In this document: one piece after another, positions 1 through 7,767 of the stretch
How the letters are laid out: each line of letters opens with the position of its first letter
How positions within the stretch are numbered: position 1 is the first letter of the stretch
From: an uncultured Oscillospiraceae bacterium
GTDB lineage: Bacteria; Bacillota; Clostridia; Oscillospirales; Oscillospiraceae
Assembly: GCA_934565425.1 (NCBI GenBank)
Contig: CAKTHW010000072.1
Location: 1 to 8,326 of the forward strand
DNA: 8,326 nt
Direction: 5' to 3'
Position numbers and translations under genes: made by a program
The notes under the pieces: model-generated
What the model was told of the DNA's origin: nothing
Database searches by the model: none
The model's input: only the letters and a program-made list of their open reading frames with translations

Positions 1-19
1 GAGGGGTTTTCTGTGTGGG

Positions 20-655
20 TTATCGACCGCACTCCCGCAGGTGGCGTTCGATGCGTCCGACGATCAAGTCCAACGCCACCGAGTTCCGGCCGCCGTGGGG
101 GATGATGATGTCGGCGTTGCCCTTGGACGGCTCCACGTACTTCTCGTGCATGGGCTTCACCGTGTCCTGCCACTGGTCGATGACGCTGCGGACGCTGCGG
201 CCCCGTTCCTCCAGGTCACGGAGCATCCGGCGTGCCAGGCGGACGTCGGCGTCCGTGTCCACGAACACCTTCAGGTCCATCAGGTCGCACAGCTCCGGCT
301 CCGCGAAGATGAGGATGCCCTCCAGCAGGATGACCGGCTGAGGCACCAGGCGCACGGTGGCCTTGGCACGGGTGTGATTGGCGTAGTCGTAGGTGGGACA
401 GTCCACCGGCTGCCCCTGGCGGAGCTGCCGGAGCTGCTGCGCCAGCAGGGGGGTCTCGAAGGCGTCGGGGCAGTCGTAGTTCAGCTTGGTGCGCGCCTCG
501 AAGGGGATGTCGTCGTGGGGCTTGTAGTAGTTGTCGTGATGGACCACGCAGATGTGGTCGGAGAACCGCTGGATGAGGTTCTCCGTCAGGGTGGTCTTGC
601 CGCTGCCGGAGCCGCCTGCCACGCCCACCACAAAGATGTCCTGGGCGGTCAGCAT
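20..655 (-). CDS. udk: Uridine kinase (uridine/cytidine monophosphokinase)
   Basis: This 211-residue cytosolic kinase phosphorylates uridine and cytidine to UMP and CMP, the trapping step of pyrimidine ribonucleoside salvage. Seen: the P-loop GGSGSGKTT at residues 14-22, the DNYY motif at 41-44, the nucleoside-site motif PTYDYANH at 87-94, LEGILIF at 111-117, and an Arg-rich lid at about 139-154 (RLARRMLRDLEERGRS). Length is normal for bacterial Udk. The start at 655 is chosen because GGGAGG lies 7 bases upstream and the protein begins just before the P-loop; the same frame stays open to 877, but only inside the permease gene. The ATG shares one base with the permease stop (TGATG), so translation is probably coupled. 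It is the last gene of the transporter operon seen here. One oddity is Cys62 in YDCPDAFE, where I recall His as usual beside the substrate-binding Asp. The family call is very secure. Confidence 0.96.
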   Translation of the reverse strand: MLTAQDIFVVGVAGGSGSGKTTLTENLIQRFSDHICVVHHDNYYKPHDDIPFEARTKLNYDCPDAFETPLLAQQLRQLRQGQPVDCPTYDYANHTRAKATVRLVPQPVILLEGILIFAEPELCDLMDLKVFVDTDADVRLARRMLRDLEERGRSVRSVIDQWQDTVKPMHEKYVEPSKGNADIIIPHGGRNSVALDLIVGRIERHLRECGR

Positions 656-1596
656 CAGCGTCCTCCCTTGTCGTAGGGGATACCCTCCGCCTTGGGCGCT
701 CGGGACTGCTTGGAGGTGAAGGCCAGGACGATGAGGGAGATCAGGTAGGGGAGGATGTTGTAGAAGGCGCCCGGCAGCTGGAGAGAAGCCAGCAGGGGGA
801 AGCCGGAATAGACGTTGGACAGCGCCCGAAACAGGCCGAACAGCAGAGCGGCCAGGGCGATGCTGGTGGGCTTCCACTGGCCGAAGATCATGACGGCCAG
901 CGCCAGGAAGCCGAAGCCAGCCACGCCGTTTTCAAATTTCCACTCGCTGACGCCTGCTGTGATGTAGACGATGCCGCCCAGACCACCCAGGACGCCGGAG
1001 ATCATGACGCCTGCGTAGCGCATTTTGTAGACGTTGATGCCCACCGAGTCCGCCGCCTGGGGATGCTCGCCGCAGGCGCACAGGCGCAGGCCGAAGCGGG
1101 TCTTGTAGAGGACGATGTAGGACAGCACCAGGGCGATGAGGGCCACCAGCATGAACCAGTTGAAGTCGAATCCGCCGATGCGGCACAGGAAGGCGTTCTT
1201 GGCGCTGATGTACTGGATGGTGGAGGACACATTGTCCACGCTCTCGGCGGTGTTCATGGCCTTGACAAAGACAGTGGCGGCAGCCACGCCCAGCAGGTTC
1301 ATGGCGGTGCCCACCAGGGTCTGGTCGGCGTTGAAGTTGACGGCGGCCACAGCCAGGAGCAGGGAGAAGATCACGCCCAGTGCCATAGAGGACAGGATGA
1401 CCAGGAGCACCATGACCAGCGCCGGAGTGTCCGCGGGCAGGAACTTCATGGTCAGCGCGCCGCCTAATGCGCCCAGCACCATGATACCCTCCAGGCCGAT
1501 GTTGATGATGCCGGAGTGCTCGGAGAAGCAGCCGCCCAGCGCCACCAGCAGGAGGACGGAGGCGAAGATGAGGGTGTATTGCAGTAAGAGGATCAT
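655..1596 (-). CDS. Nucleoside ABC transporter permease, second subunit (NupQ/BmpA-system type)
   Basis: This 313-residue inner-membrane protein belongs to the BPD_transp_2 permease family, the group of sugar and nucleoside importers that includes B. subtilis NupQ. It would form half of the translocation channel. Seen: a very hydrophobic chain with roughly eight to nine membrane segments (about 3-23, 35-50, 58-85, 95-112, 147-164, 196-214, 225-240, 245-260, 278-294). The hallmark INIGLEGIM is at 31-39, and a cytoplasmic loop at about 168-194 (containing GEHPQAADSVGIN) is expected to contact the ATPase. The C-terminal tail is short and basic. The ATG overlaps the previous permease stop as ATGA, with AAAGGAGG 9 bases upstream. 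Its stop overlaps udk. A nucleoside substrate is inferred from family and neighbours; the exact specificity cannot be read from this sequence. Confidence 0.93.
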   Translation of the reverse strand: MILLLQYTLIFASVLLLVALGGCFSEHSGIINIGLEGIMVLGALGGALTMKFLPADTPALVMVLLVILSSMALGVIFSLLLAVAAVNFNADQTLVGTAMNLLGVAAATVFVKAMNTAESVDNVSSTIQYISAKNAFLCRIGGFDFNWFMLVALIALVLSYIVLYKTRFGLRLCACGEHPQAADSVGINVYKMRYAGVMISGVLGGLGGIVYITAGVSEWKFENGVAGFGFLALAVMIFGQWKPTSIALAALLFGLFRALSNVYSGFPLLASLQLPGAFYNILPYLISLIVLAFTSKQSRAPKAEGIPYDKGGR

Positions 1597-2734
1597 TCTG
1601 CCTGGCCTCCTTTCTCAGCAGCCGCCTGGGCTTCCTTGGCACGCTTTTCCTCCCGGCGATCCAGCCATTTGTTGAGGACGTACTTGAAGAAGAAGCCGAA
1701 GCTGCACAGGTAGATGATGATGGACGAGATCAGATCAGAGATCTGGGCGCAGTACATGGTCTTGTCCACGTAAGCGCCGCCGTTGGTGATGTGCTGGATG
1801 AAGTAAGAGGAGAAGATGGAGCCGATGGGGTGCAGGCCGCCCAGGAAGGCTGCCGCGATGCCGTTGAAGCCCATGGCGGGGACGGTGGACTGGGTGCACT
1901 GCCACTGCTCGAACCCGGTCAGGAAGAGGAAGGCAGCGCCCATGCCAGCCAGGGCACCGGCGATGGCCATGGTCAAAATGAGGTTCTTCTTCTCCCGCAT
2001 CCCACTGTAGCGGGCGGCGTCCTTGTTGGCGCCGGTGGCCTTCAGCTCGTAGCCCAGGCGGGTCTTTTCCAAAAAGACCCACACAGCGATGCTGATGAGG
2101 ATGCACAGGGGGATGGCGATGGAGACGTATTGGTTGTTGCTGAAGAGCTTCCCCAGACCCAGACTGGGCAAAAAGGCGTCCGGGTTGGTGGAGGCTAAGG
2201 TGAGGGTGTAGGGGCTGGCCTCCTCCTTCACCTGGCTCAAGAGGGTGTTGACCAGATAGAGGCTGATCCAGTTGAGCATGATGCAGGAGATGACCTCGTT
2301 GACGTTGCAGTAAGCCTTCAGCAGGCCGGAGATGGCGCCCAGGATGGCACCGGCCAGGATGGCGGCGATGAGGCACACGTACCAGGGCAGCCCCCAGGCC
2401 AGGGCGCAGTACAGACAGGCACCAGCGCCCACCACGTACTGACCGGCGGCACCGATGTTGAACAGACCGACCTTGAAGGCGAAGAGGATGGATAAGCTGC
2501 ACATGACCAGGGGAGCCGTCTTGGCCAGGGTGTTGCCCAGGTATTTCTTCTGGGGGACGGCGTTGGCGTAGGTCATGAAGTTCTTCAAAATGGTGGCGAT
2601 GGCCTTACCGGCACCGCTGGGATTGATGATGAGCAGCACAACAAAGCCGATGAGCAGACCCAGCAGGATGCAGAGCAGGGAGGTCAGCAGCGCCTGCACG
2701 GTCTTGTTGCGCAGCAGCGGGGTTCGTTCTTTTG

Positions 2735-2738
<4 letters not shown>
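1593..2738 (-). CDS. Nucleoside ABC transporter permease, first subunit (NupP type)
   Basis: This 381-residue integral membrane protein of the BPD_transp_2 family is the partner of the permease downstream and resembles B. subtilis NupP. Seen: a basic N-terminus, a first membrane segment at about 15-38, the family hallmark FNIGAAGQ at 93-100, further hydrophobic segments to about 353, and a coupling loop at about 229-247 (GYELKATGANKD, then AARYSGM). A charged, Lys/Glu/Ala-rich cytoplasmic tail fills about 358-381 and is probably helical. It is longer than its partner, as usual for this pair, because of an extracytoplasmic stretch between the first and second segments and the tail. The ATG overlaps the ATPase stop in an ATGA, with a weak GGGAGTG site upstream, so translation probably depends on coupling to the ATPase. 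Specificity is inferred from context, as for its partner. Confidence 0.94.
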
Positions 2739-4273
<1,535 letters not shown>

Positions 4274-4293
4274 ATTGTCACGACCTTTCTCTC

Positions 4294-4309
4294 TTTTCGC
4301 CTGCGAAAA
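4294..4309. repeat. 16-base palindrome in the ATPase leader
   Basis: TTTTCGC and GCGAAAA form a perfect 7-base inverted repeat around two bases. It lies between the predicted transcription start (about 4327) and the ATPase TTG start, about 15 bases ahead of the AAAGG site. It could be an operator for a dimeric repressor or a small RNA hairpin controlling initiation on this weak start. It is not a terminator, because no U-run follows it on the minus strand. The symmetry is seen; any role is inferred. Confidence 0.4.
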
Positions 4310-4333
4310 AATGTTAGGGTATCTTCCGGTAAT

Positions 4334-4362
4334 ATTGTACTATAAAACGACCGCTTTTTCAA
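4334..4362 (-). promoter_or_regulatory. Sigma-A promoter of the ATPase-permease-permease-udk operon
   Basis: On the minus strand the -35 box TTGAAA (4357-4362) and the -10 box TACAAT (4334-4339) are exactly 17 bases apart, each one mismatch from consensus. Transcription should start near 4327, leaving a leader of about 55 bases. It sits about 20 bases beyond the lipoprotein terminator, so the operon can be expressed independently of the lipoprotein gene. Confidence 0.8.
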
Positions 4363-4383
4363 AACTTATTTAGACTTTTTCAT

Positions 4384-4413
4384 AAAAAAGAAGGGCAGGC
4401 GAACGCCTGCCCC
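4384..4413 (-). terminator. Intrinsic terminator of the BMP lipoprotein gene
   Basis: On the minus strand GGGCAGGC and GCCTGCCC pair perfectly around a GTTC loop, closable by one more G-C pair, and are followed at once by TTCTTTTTT. This is a textbook rho-independent terminator beginning about 24 bases after the lipoprotein stop. It should end most lipoprotein transcripts before the transporter operon; partial read-through would give more binding protein than transporter. Confidence 0.93.
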
Positions 4414-4436
4414 TCCGGTTGTGCGAGAGATTCAGA

Positions 4437-5615
4437 TTACTTGATGTTGTCGTAGTACTGGACCTGAGCGGTCTTGACTTCGGGCTGGTTCTTGACGTCG
4501 TTGGAGACAGTGATCTTGCCAGCGAACATGTCAGCGACCAGAGCCTTGTAATCGTCCTGAGTGAAGCCGTCGCCCCACTGAGTGGTAGCCAGAGGCAGCT
4601 GGACATAGTTTGCTTCCACGTCGTCGCCGGAGACCAGACCCAGGGTCTCGATCTTGCCGCCGTAGTTCTTGAAGTTGCCTGCGACCACTTCGGAGAGCAT
4701 ATGCTTGACAGTGGGAGCCAGACCCTTCATAGCGGAGGTGATGGTCATGCCCTTGCCATAGCCGCTGTCGATGATGCCGGACTGGTCGGTGTCAACGCCG
4801 ATGACCTTTGCGTCCTTGACCTTTGCCGCAGCTTCAGCAGCAGAGGTGTAGATGCCGCCGCCGCAAGCGAAGACAGCCTGAACGCCCAGAGTCTTGTACC
4901 AGTTATCCATGTAAGCGGTGATGTCGGGATCGCCGGCGAACTTGTTGCCATAGACGTATTCGACCTTCACGTCGGTCAGCTTGTCAGCGGTAGCAGCTGC
5001 GTCAGCGCCCTGGACGAAGCCATAGCCGAAGCGGACGACAGCGGGAACAGCCATGCCGCCCAGGAAGCCCAGGTGCTTGTAGCCCAGCTTCACTGCTGCG
5101 TAGCCAGCCATGTAGCCGGACAGCTCTTCCTGATAGACAGCGCAGTACAGGTTGGAGGGGACGGTGTAGTCGTCGCCCAGGTCAGCAGCGCTGACGTCCA
5201 GAGCGATGAAGGTGGTGTCGGTGTAAGTACCAGCAGTTTCCTTGATAGCGCCGGCGAAAGCGTAGCCGGGCATGACGATGACGTTGTAGCCTTCGTCGAT
5301 GGCGGACTCGATCATAGCCACACGTTCTGCGTCAGAGTCGCCAGCGGGCTTGAAGTAGTTGAACTTCATGTTGTTCTCTTCGCAGAAAGCCTTGCAGGCT
5401 TCATAGGTGGTCTGGTTGAAGGACTGGTCGGTGATGTCGCCGTAGTCGGTGATCATAGCGACCTGGTAGTCGCCAGCAGCGGTGGTGGGTGCAGCGGTGG
5501 AGCCAGCGGGCGCAGAAGCGTCAGCAGCGGAGCCGGTGGTGGTGTTGCCGCCGCCGCAGGCTGCCAGACTGAGCACCATGGCCAGAGACAGGATCAGAGC
5601 GAAAAACTTTTTCAT
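4437..5615 (-). CDS. BMP/PnrA-family nucleoside-binding lipoprotein (ABC transporter solute-binding component)
   Basis: This 392-residue extracytoplasmic lipoprotein captures nucleosides and hands them to the ATPase-permease complex encoded next to it. Seen: a signal peptide at 1-19 with lipobox LAAC and acylated Cys20, then a Gly/Thr/Ala/Ser/Pro linker at 21-48. The BMP domain follows, with the family motif MITDYGDITDQSFNQ at 54-68 (Asp57, Asp63, Phe66 and Asn67 lie where PnrA binds nucleoside), VIVMPGY at 112-118, and GVDTDQSG at 273-280. Relatives include T. pallidum PnrA and B. subtilis NupN. The start at 5615 is set by AAAGGAGG 10 bases upstream and by the signal peptide; an in-frame ATG at 5645 would put ten extra residues ahead of it. 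Ala codons are mostly GCT in the linker, unlike the neighbours, which fits high expression. It has its own promoter and terminator. Nucleoside class is inferred, not visible. Confidence 0.95.
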   Translation of the reverse strand: MKKFFALILSLAMVLSLAACGGGNTTTGSAADASAPAGSTAAPTTAAGDYQVAMITDYGDITDQSFNQTTYEACKAFCEENNMKFNYFKPAGDSDAERVAMIESAIDEGYNVIVMPGYAFAGAIKETAGTYTDTTFIALDVSAADLGDDYTVPSNLYCAVYQEELSGYMAGYAAVKLGYKHLGFLGGMAVPAVVRFGYGFVQGADAAATADKLTDVKVEYVYGNKFAGDPDITAYMDNWYKTLGVQAVFACGGGIYTSAAEAAAKVKDAKVIGVDTDQSGIIDSGYGKGMTITSAMKGLAPTVKHMLSEVVAGNFKNYGGKIETLGLVSGDDVEANYVQLPLATTQWGDGFTQDDYKALVADMFAGKITVSNDVKNQPEVKTAQVQYYDNIK

Positions 5616-5664
5616 TGTTTCATTTCCTCCTTTGAATTTGTCCATTTCTCCTGGACAGTTACAG

Positions 5665-5693
5665 ATTATAGCACGTCAGTGAAGGAAGTTCAA
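5665..5693 (-). promoter_or_regulatory. Strong extended -10 sigma-A promoter of the BMP lipoprotein gene
   Basis: On the minus strand TTGAAC (5688-5693), a 17-base spacer and a perfect TATAAT (5665-5670) preceded by TG (TGCTATAAT) form an extended -10 promoter. The start should lie near 5658, giving a leader of about 43 bases that contains AAAGGAGG. The leader is too short for a purine riboswitch. It is the best promoter in the window, as expected for an abundant binding protein. Confidence 0.87.
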
Positions 5694-5704
5694 GCATTTT
5701 GGGC

Positions 5705-5734
5705 AAAAGAAGTGCGGAAAGAGCGGCTTCTTTT
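5705..5734. terminator. Candidate weak bidirectional terminator after tdk
   Basis: AAAAGAAG (5705-5712) and CTTCTTTT (5727-5734) form a perfect 8-base inverted repeat around 14 bases. On the minus strand it lies about 25 bases past the tdk stop, and the right arm ends in four T. The stem is A/U-rich and the loop wide, so it would be weak, and tdk read-through into the lipoprotein gene is possible. Confidence 0.35.
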
Positions 5735-5759
5735 CGTGAAAATGACGATTTAAATGCAG

Positions 5760-6356
5760 TTACCCCTGCTTTCTCCCCTCTGCTGCTTCTTGGGCGATGC
5801 GTTTCTTCCAGCAGGAGTGGCACATGGCCAGATAGCTGTCGTTGCCGCCCAGGAACACCTGTTCGCCCTTGGTGACCACGTGCCCATTGGCGTCGATGCG
5901 GGCGTTGACGGTGGCCTTGGAGCCGCACTCGCAGATGGTCTTGATCTCGGTGATGGAGTCCGCCAGCTCGAACAGTCGCAGGGAGCCGGGGAAGAGGTGG
6001 GTCAAGAAGTCCGTCCGCAGGCCGAAGCAGAGGACGGGCAGATTGCGCTCGTCCACCAGCCGGCGGAGCTGGTCGATCTGCTGGGGCGTAAAGAACTGGC
6101 ACTCGTCGGTGATGACCACGTCAGGGTGATCCCGCTGGGTGTACAGCTCGTAGATGTCGTCCTCCGGGCCGATGACCTCCGCGGGGGCTTCCAGGCCGAT
6201 GCGGGAGTGGAGCATATGGATGCCGTCCCGCTGGTCGGTGGAGGGTTTCAGGAGCCAGACCTTCATGCCCCGCTCCTCGTAGTTGAATTTGGTGATGAGC
6301 GCCTGCGCGGTCTTGCTGGAGCCCATGGCGCCGTATTTAAAGTAGAGTTTTGCCAT
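5760..6356 (-). CDS. tdk: Thymidine kinase, type II (TK1-like)
   Basis: This 198-residue cytosolic enzyme phosphorylates thymidine and deoxyuridine to dTMP and dUMP, committing salvaged deoxynucleosides to DNA precursor synthesis. Seen: P-loop GAMGSSKT at 9-16, the Walker B-like DECQFF at 84-89 with Glu85 as probable catalytic base, and the thymidine-site motif GGNDSYLAMC at 170-179. Four putative structural zinc ligands are Cys142, Cys144, Cys179 and Cys182. The length is typical of bacterial TK1-like enzymes, which are normally feedback-inhibited by dTTP. The gene starts 18 bases after the CaiB/BaiF stop, and its Shine-Dalgarno TAAGGAGA contains that stop codon, so the two are cotranscribed and probably coupled. 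It lies directly upstream of the nucleoside transporter genes on the same strand. Very secure. Confidence 0.96.
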   Translation of the reverse strand: MAKLYFKYGAMGSSKTAQALITKFNYEERGMKVWLLKPSTDQRDGIHMLHSRIGLEAPAEVIGPEDDIYELYTQRDHPDVVITDECQFFTPQQIDQLRRLVDERNLPVLCFGLRTDFLTHLFPGSLRLFELADSITEIKTICECGSKATVNARIDANGHVVTKGEQVFLGGNDSYLAMCHSCWKKRIAQEAAEGRKQG

Positions 6357-6374
6357 TTGTGATTTCGTCTCTCC

Positions 6375-7553
6375 TTAGTCGAATACGCCCGCTGCCTTCA
6401 GGGCGTCGTAGTCCAGACCCAGCTCGCCCATGACCTCCTGGGTGTGATAGCCCAGCGGGTAGCCGCCCAGGTCGTAGGTGACGGGACACTCGGACAGCTT
6501 CATGGGGGAGCCAAGCTGCTTGACTTTTTTGCCGCCGGTGCAGGGGACTTCCACCTCGACAACCAGGTTCCGTTCCCGAATGTGCTCGTCCTCCAGCAGC
6601 GCCTCCTTCAGGGACAGCACCGGCTCCACGCAGCAGTCCAGCTCTTTGAAGATGGCCGTCCACTCGTCTCGCGTCTTGGTCTTGAGCACACCGCGCACCC
6701 GTTCCCGCACCGCGTCGATGTTTTCCGGCTCCACCGTGCCTTCAATGAGGTCAGGACAGCCGATGCCGGTGCAGAAGGCCGCCCAGAACTTGGGTTCCAG
6801 GGAGCCGACGCTGAGATATTCGCCGTCCTTGGTCTCGTAGTAGCCGTACAGAGAACCGCCGTTGAGGCGACGGGACTCTCTGCCGCAGTCCTCGCCGGTG
6901 GCCAGGAAGCGGGTGCCGTCCATGGCAGTGAAGGGCACCAGACCGTCCAGCATGGCCACGTCGATGTACTGGCCCTTGCCGGTGCGGTTGCGGTACTGGA
7001 CTGCCGCCAGGATGCCCACCACCGAGTTCATGGAGCCCACGCAGATGTCGGCGATCTGGATGTTCATGGGGGCGGGGCCGGCGTCCCGGTAGCCTGCCAT
7101 GGCCAGGTTGCCGCTGCGAGCCAGGTAGTTGCAGTCGTGACCGGCGGCTTTCGCCATGGGGCCGGTCTGGCCGTAGCCGGTGAGGGAGCAGTAGATGAGG
7201 GCGGGGTTGACTTCTTTCAGGGCCTCGTAGCCCAGCCCTAATTTTTCCATGACGCCGGGGCGGAACTGCTCGATGACGATGTCATACTCCTGGATGAGCC
7301 GCTTGACGATGGCGATGGCCTCCGGGTTCTTCAGGTTCAGGAAGATGTTCCGCTTGTTGCGCCCCAGCCAAGCCTCGTTGGCGGCGATGTCGGTGCCCTC
7401 TACGAAGGGCTCATACTCCAACACGATGTCCCGCTTGCTGGGGGAGCTGACCTTGAGCACCTCCGCGCCCAAGTCCGCCAGCACCAGGGTGGCGTAGGGG
7501 CCGGGGAGCAGGGTGGTGAAATCCAGGACTTTCAGACCTTCCAATGCTTTCAT
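6375..7553 (-). CDS. CaiB/BaiF-family protein (family III CoA-transferase fold), with alpha-methylacyl-CoA racemase-like active site
   Basis: This 392-residue cytosolic protein has the family III CoA-transferase fold. Members either swap CoA between carboxylates or epimerise 2-methylacyl-CoAs. Seen: N-terminal LKVLDFTTLLPGPYATLVLADLG at 7-29 and the CoA-site motif EQFRPGVMEKLG at 95-106. GHDCNYLARSG at 138-148 contains His139, QIADICVGSM at 166-175 contains Asp169, and VGSLEPKFW at 249-257 contains Glu253. In Mycobacterium MCR the catalytic residues are Arg91, His126, Asp156 and Glu241; the match here, with identical His-Asp spacing of 30, favours a racemase. Asp169 is also the position of the transferase nucleophile, so sequence alone does not settle the reaction. 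The ATG at 7553 is chosen because GGAGG lies 7 bases upstream; a TTG six bases earlier would be only one base from it. First gene of an operon with tdk; no metabolic link is obvious. Confidence 0.88.
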   Translation of the reverse strand: MKALEGLKVLDFTTLLPGPYATLVLADLGAEVLKVSSPSKRDIVLEYEPFVEGTDIAANEAWLGRNKRNIFLNLKNPEAIAIVKRLIQEYDIVIEQFRPGVMEKLGLGYEALKEVNPALIYCSLTGYGQTGPMAKAAGHDCNYLARSGNLAMAGYRDAGPAPMNIQIADICVGSMNSVVGILAAVQYRNRTGKGQYIDVAMLDGLVPFTAMDGTRFLATGEDCGRESRRLNGGSLYGYYETKDGEYLSVGSLEPKFWAAFCTGIGCPDLIEGTVEPENIDAVRERVRGVLKTKTRDEWTAIFKELDCCVEPVLSLKEALLEDEHIRERNLVVEVEVPCTGGKKVKQLGSPMKLSECPVTYDLGGYPLGYHTQEVMGELGLDYDALKAAGVFD

Positions 7554-7597
7554 AGACAAACCTCCAAAGTGATTTTTTTCCGTGGTATCCTGCCCCT

Positions 7598-7626
7598 ATT
7601 GTACCTGATTTGGAGACGTTTTGCAA
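7598..7626 (-). promoter_or_regulatory. Sigma-A promoter of the CaiB/BaiF-tdk operon
   Basis: On the minus strand TTGCAA (7621-7626), a 17-base spacer and TACAAT (7598-7603) precede the CaiB/BaiF ATG. The -10 box is one mismatch and the -35 box two mismatches from consensus. Transcription should begin near 7591, giving a leader of about 38 bases. The -35 box lies inside the inverted repeats at 7619-7640. Confidence 0.72.
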
Positions 7627-7640
7627 AAGTTGTTTTTGCA
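7619..7640. repeat. Repeated TTTTGCA half-sites between divergent genes (operator candidate)
   Basis: TTTTGCAAAA (7619-7628) is a perfect 10-base palindrome. A further TTTTGCA (7634-7640) pairs with TGCAAAA (7622-7628) across five bases. The half-sites cover the -35 box of the CaiB/BaiF promoter and the proposed -35 of a weak plus-strand promoter, where a regulator could affect both genes. A/T-rich repeats can arise by chance; the role is inference. Confidence 0.33.
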
Positions 7641-7664
7641 TGGCGGGGGCGGATGGGGTATAGT
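7635..7664 (+). promoter_or_regulatory. Possible sigma-A promoter for the ECF sigma gene
   Basis: TATAGT (7659-7664) is a good -10 box; TTTGCA (7635-7640) is a poor -35 box 18 bases upstream. If used, it gives a leader of nearly 100 bases and a basal transcript of the sigma gene in addition to the ECF-type promoter downstream. Confidence 0.35.
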
Positions 7665-7696
7665 AGGGGGAGTGCGGCAAATTTTTTGAAAACGCG

Positions 7697-7724
7697 GGAA
7701 CATTCCCATCAAAATGTTGTCTTA
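7697..7724 (+). promoter_or_regulatory. Candidate ECF-type promoter (autoregulation of the sigma gene)
   Basis: GGAAC (7697-7701) and GTCTTA (7719-7724) are 17 bases apart. ECF promoters commonly carry an AAC-containing -35 and a (C)GTC-type -10 at about this spacing, and many ECF genes activate themselves. The predicted start is around 7728-7731, giving a leader of about 40 bases with AAAGGAGG before the ATG. The first six bases of GGGAACATTCCC (7696-7707), itself symmetric, contain the -35. Pattern seen; use by this sigma factor inferred. Confidence 0.42.
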
Positions 7725-7729
7725 TTAGG

Positions 7730-7743
7730 TGAAAGGCCTTTCA
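7730..7743. repeat. Perfect 14-base palindrome upstream of the sigma gene
   Basis: TGAAAGGCCTTTCA reads identically on both strands and ends 24 bases before the sigma ATG, at the predicted start of the ECF-type transcript. In RNA it can form a 5-base stem with a GGCC loop. Its CCTTTC half (7737-7742) is also complementary to GAAAGG (7752-7757) in the Shine-Dalgarno region. It could be an operator or leader RNA element. Confidence 0.45.
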
Positions 7744-7767
7744 GGAGACAAGAAAGGAGGTTGTCCC

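Noticed and set aside
656..877. Upstream in-frame extension of udk (74 extra residues)
   Set aside because: It lies entirely inside the permease gene, gives an Arg/Pro/Gln-rich peptide unlike any Udk N-terminus, and the ATG at 655 has a good GGGAGG site.
5616..5645. Earlier ATG for the lipoprotein
   Set aside because: It would add ten polar residues before the signal peptide, its AGGAG site is only about two bases away, and the proper AAAGGAGG would fall inside the coding sequence.
5616..5665. Purine or 2'-deoxyguanosine riboswitch ahead of the lipoprotein gene
   Set aside because: The predicted leader is only about 43 bases and has no three-stem junction; the ATPase leader is also too short.
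7554..7559. TTG start for the CaiB/BaiF gene
   Set aside because: It is one base from the GGAGG site, too close for initiation; the ATG at 7553 is correctly spaced.
7729..7767. GTG start for the sigma factor
   Set aside because: It has no ribosome site of its own and would translate through the palindrome and the AAAGGAGG belonging to the ATG at 7768.
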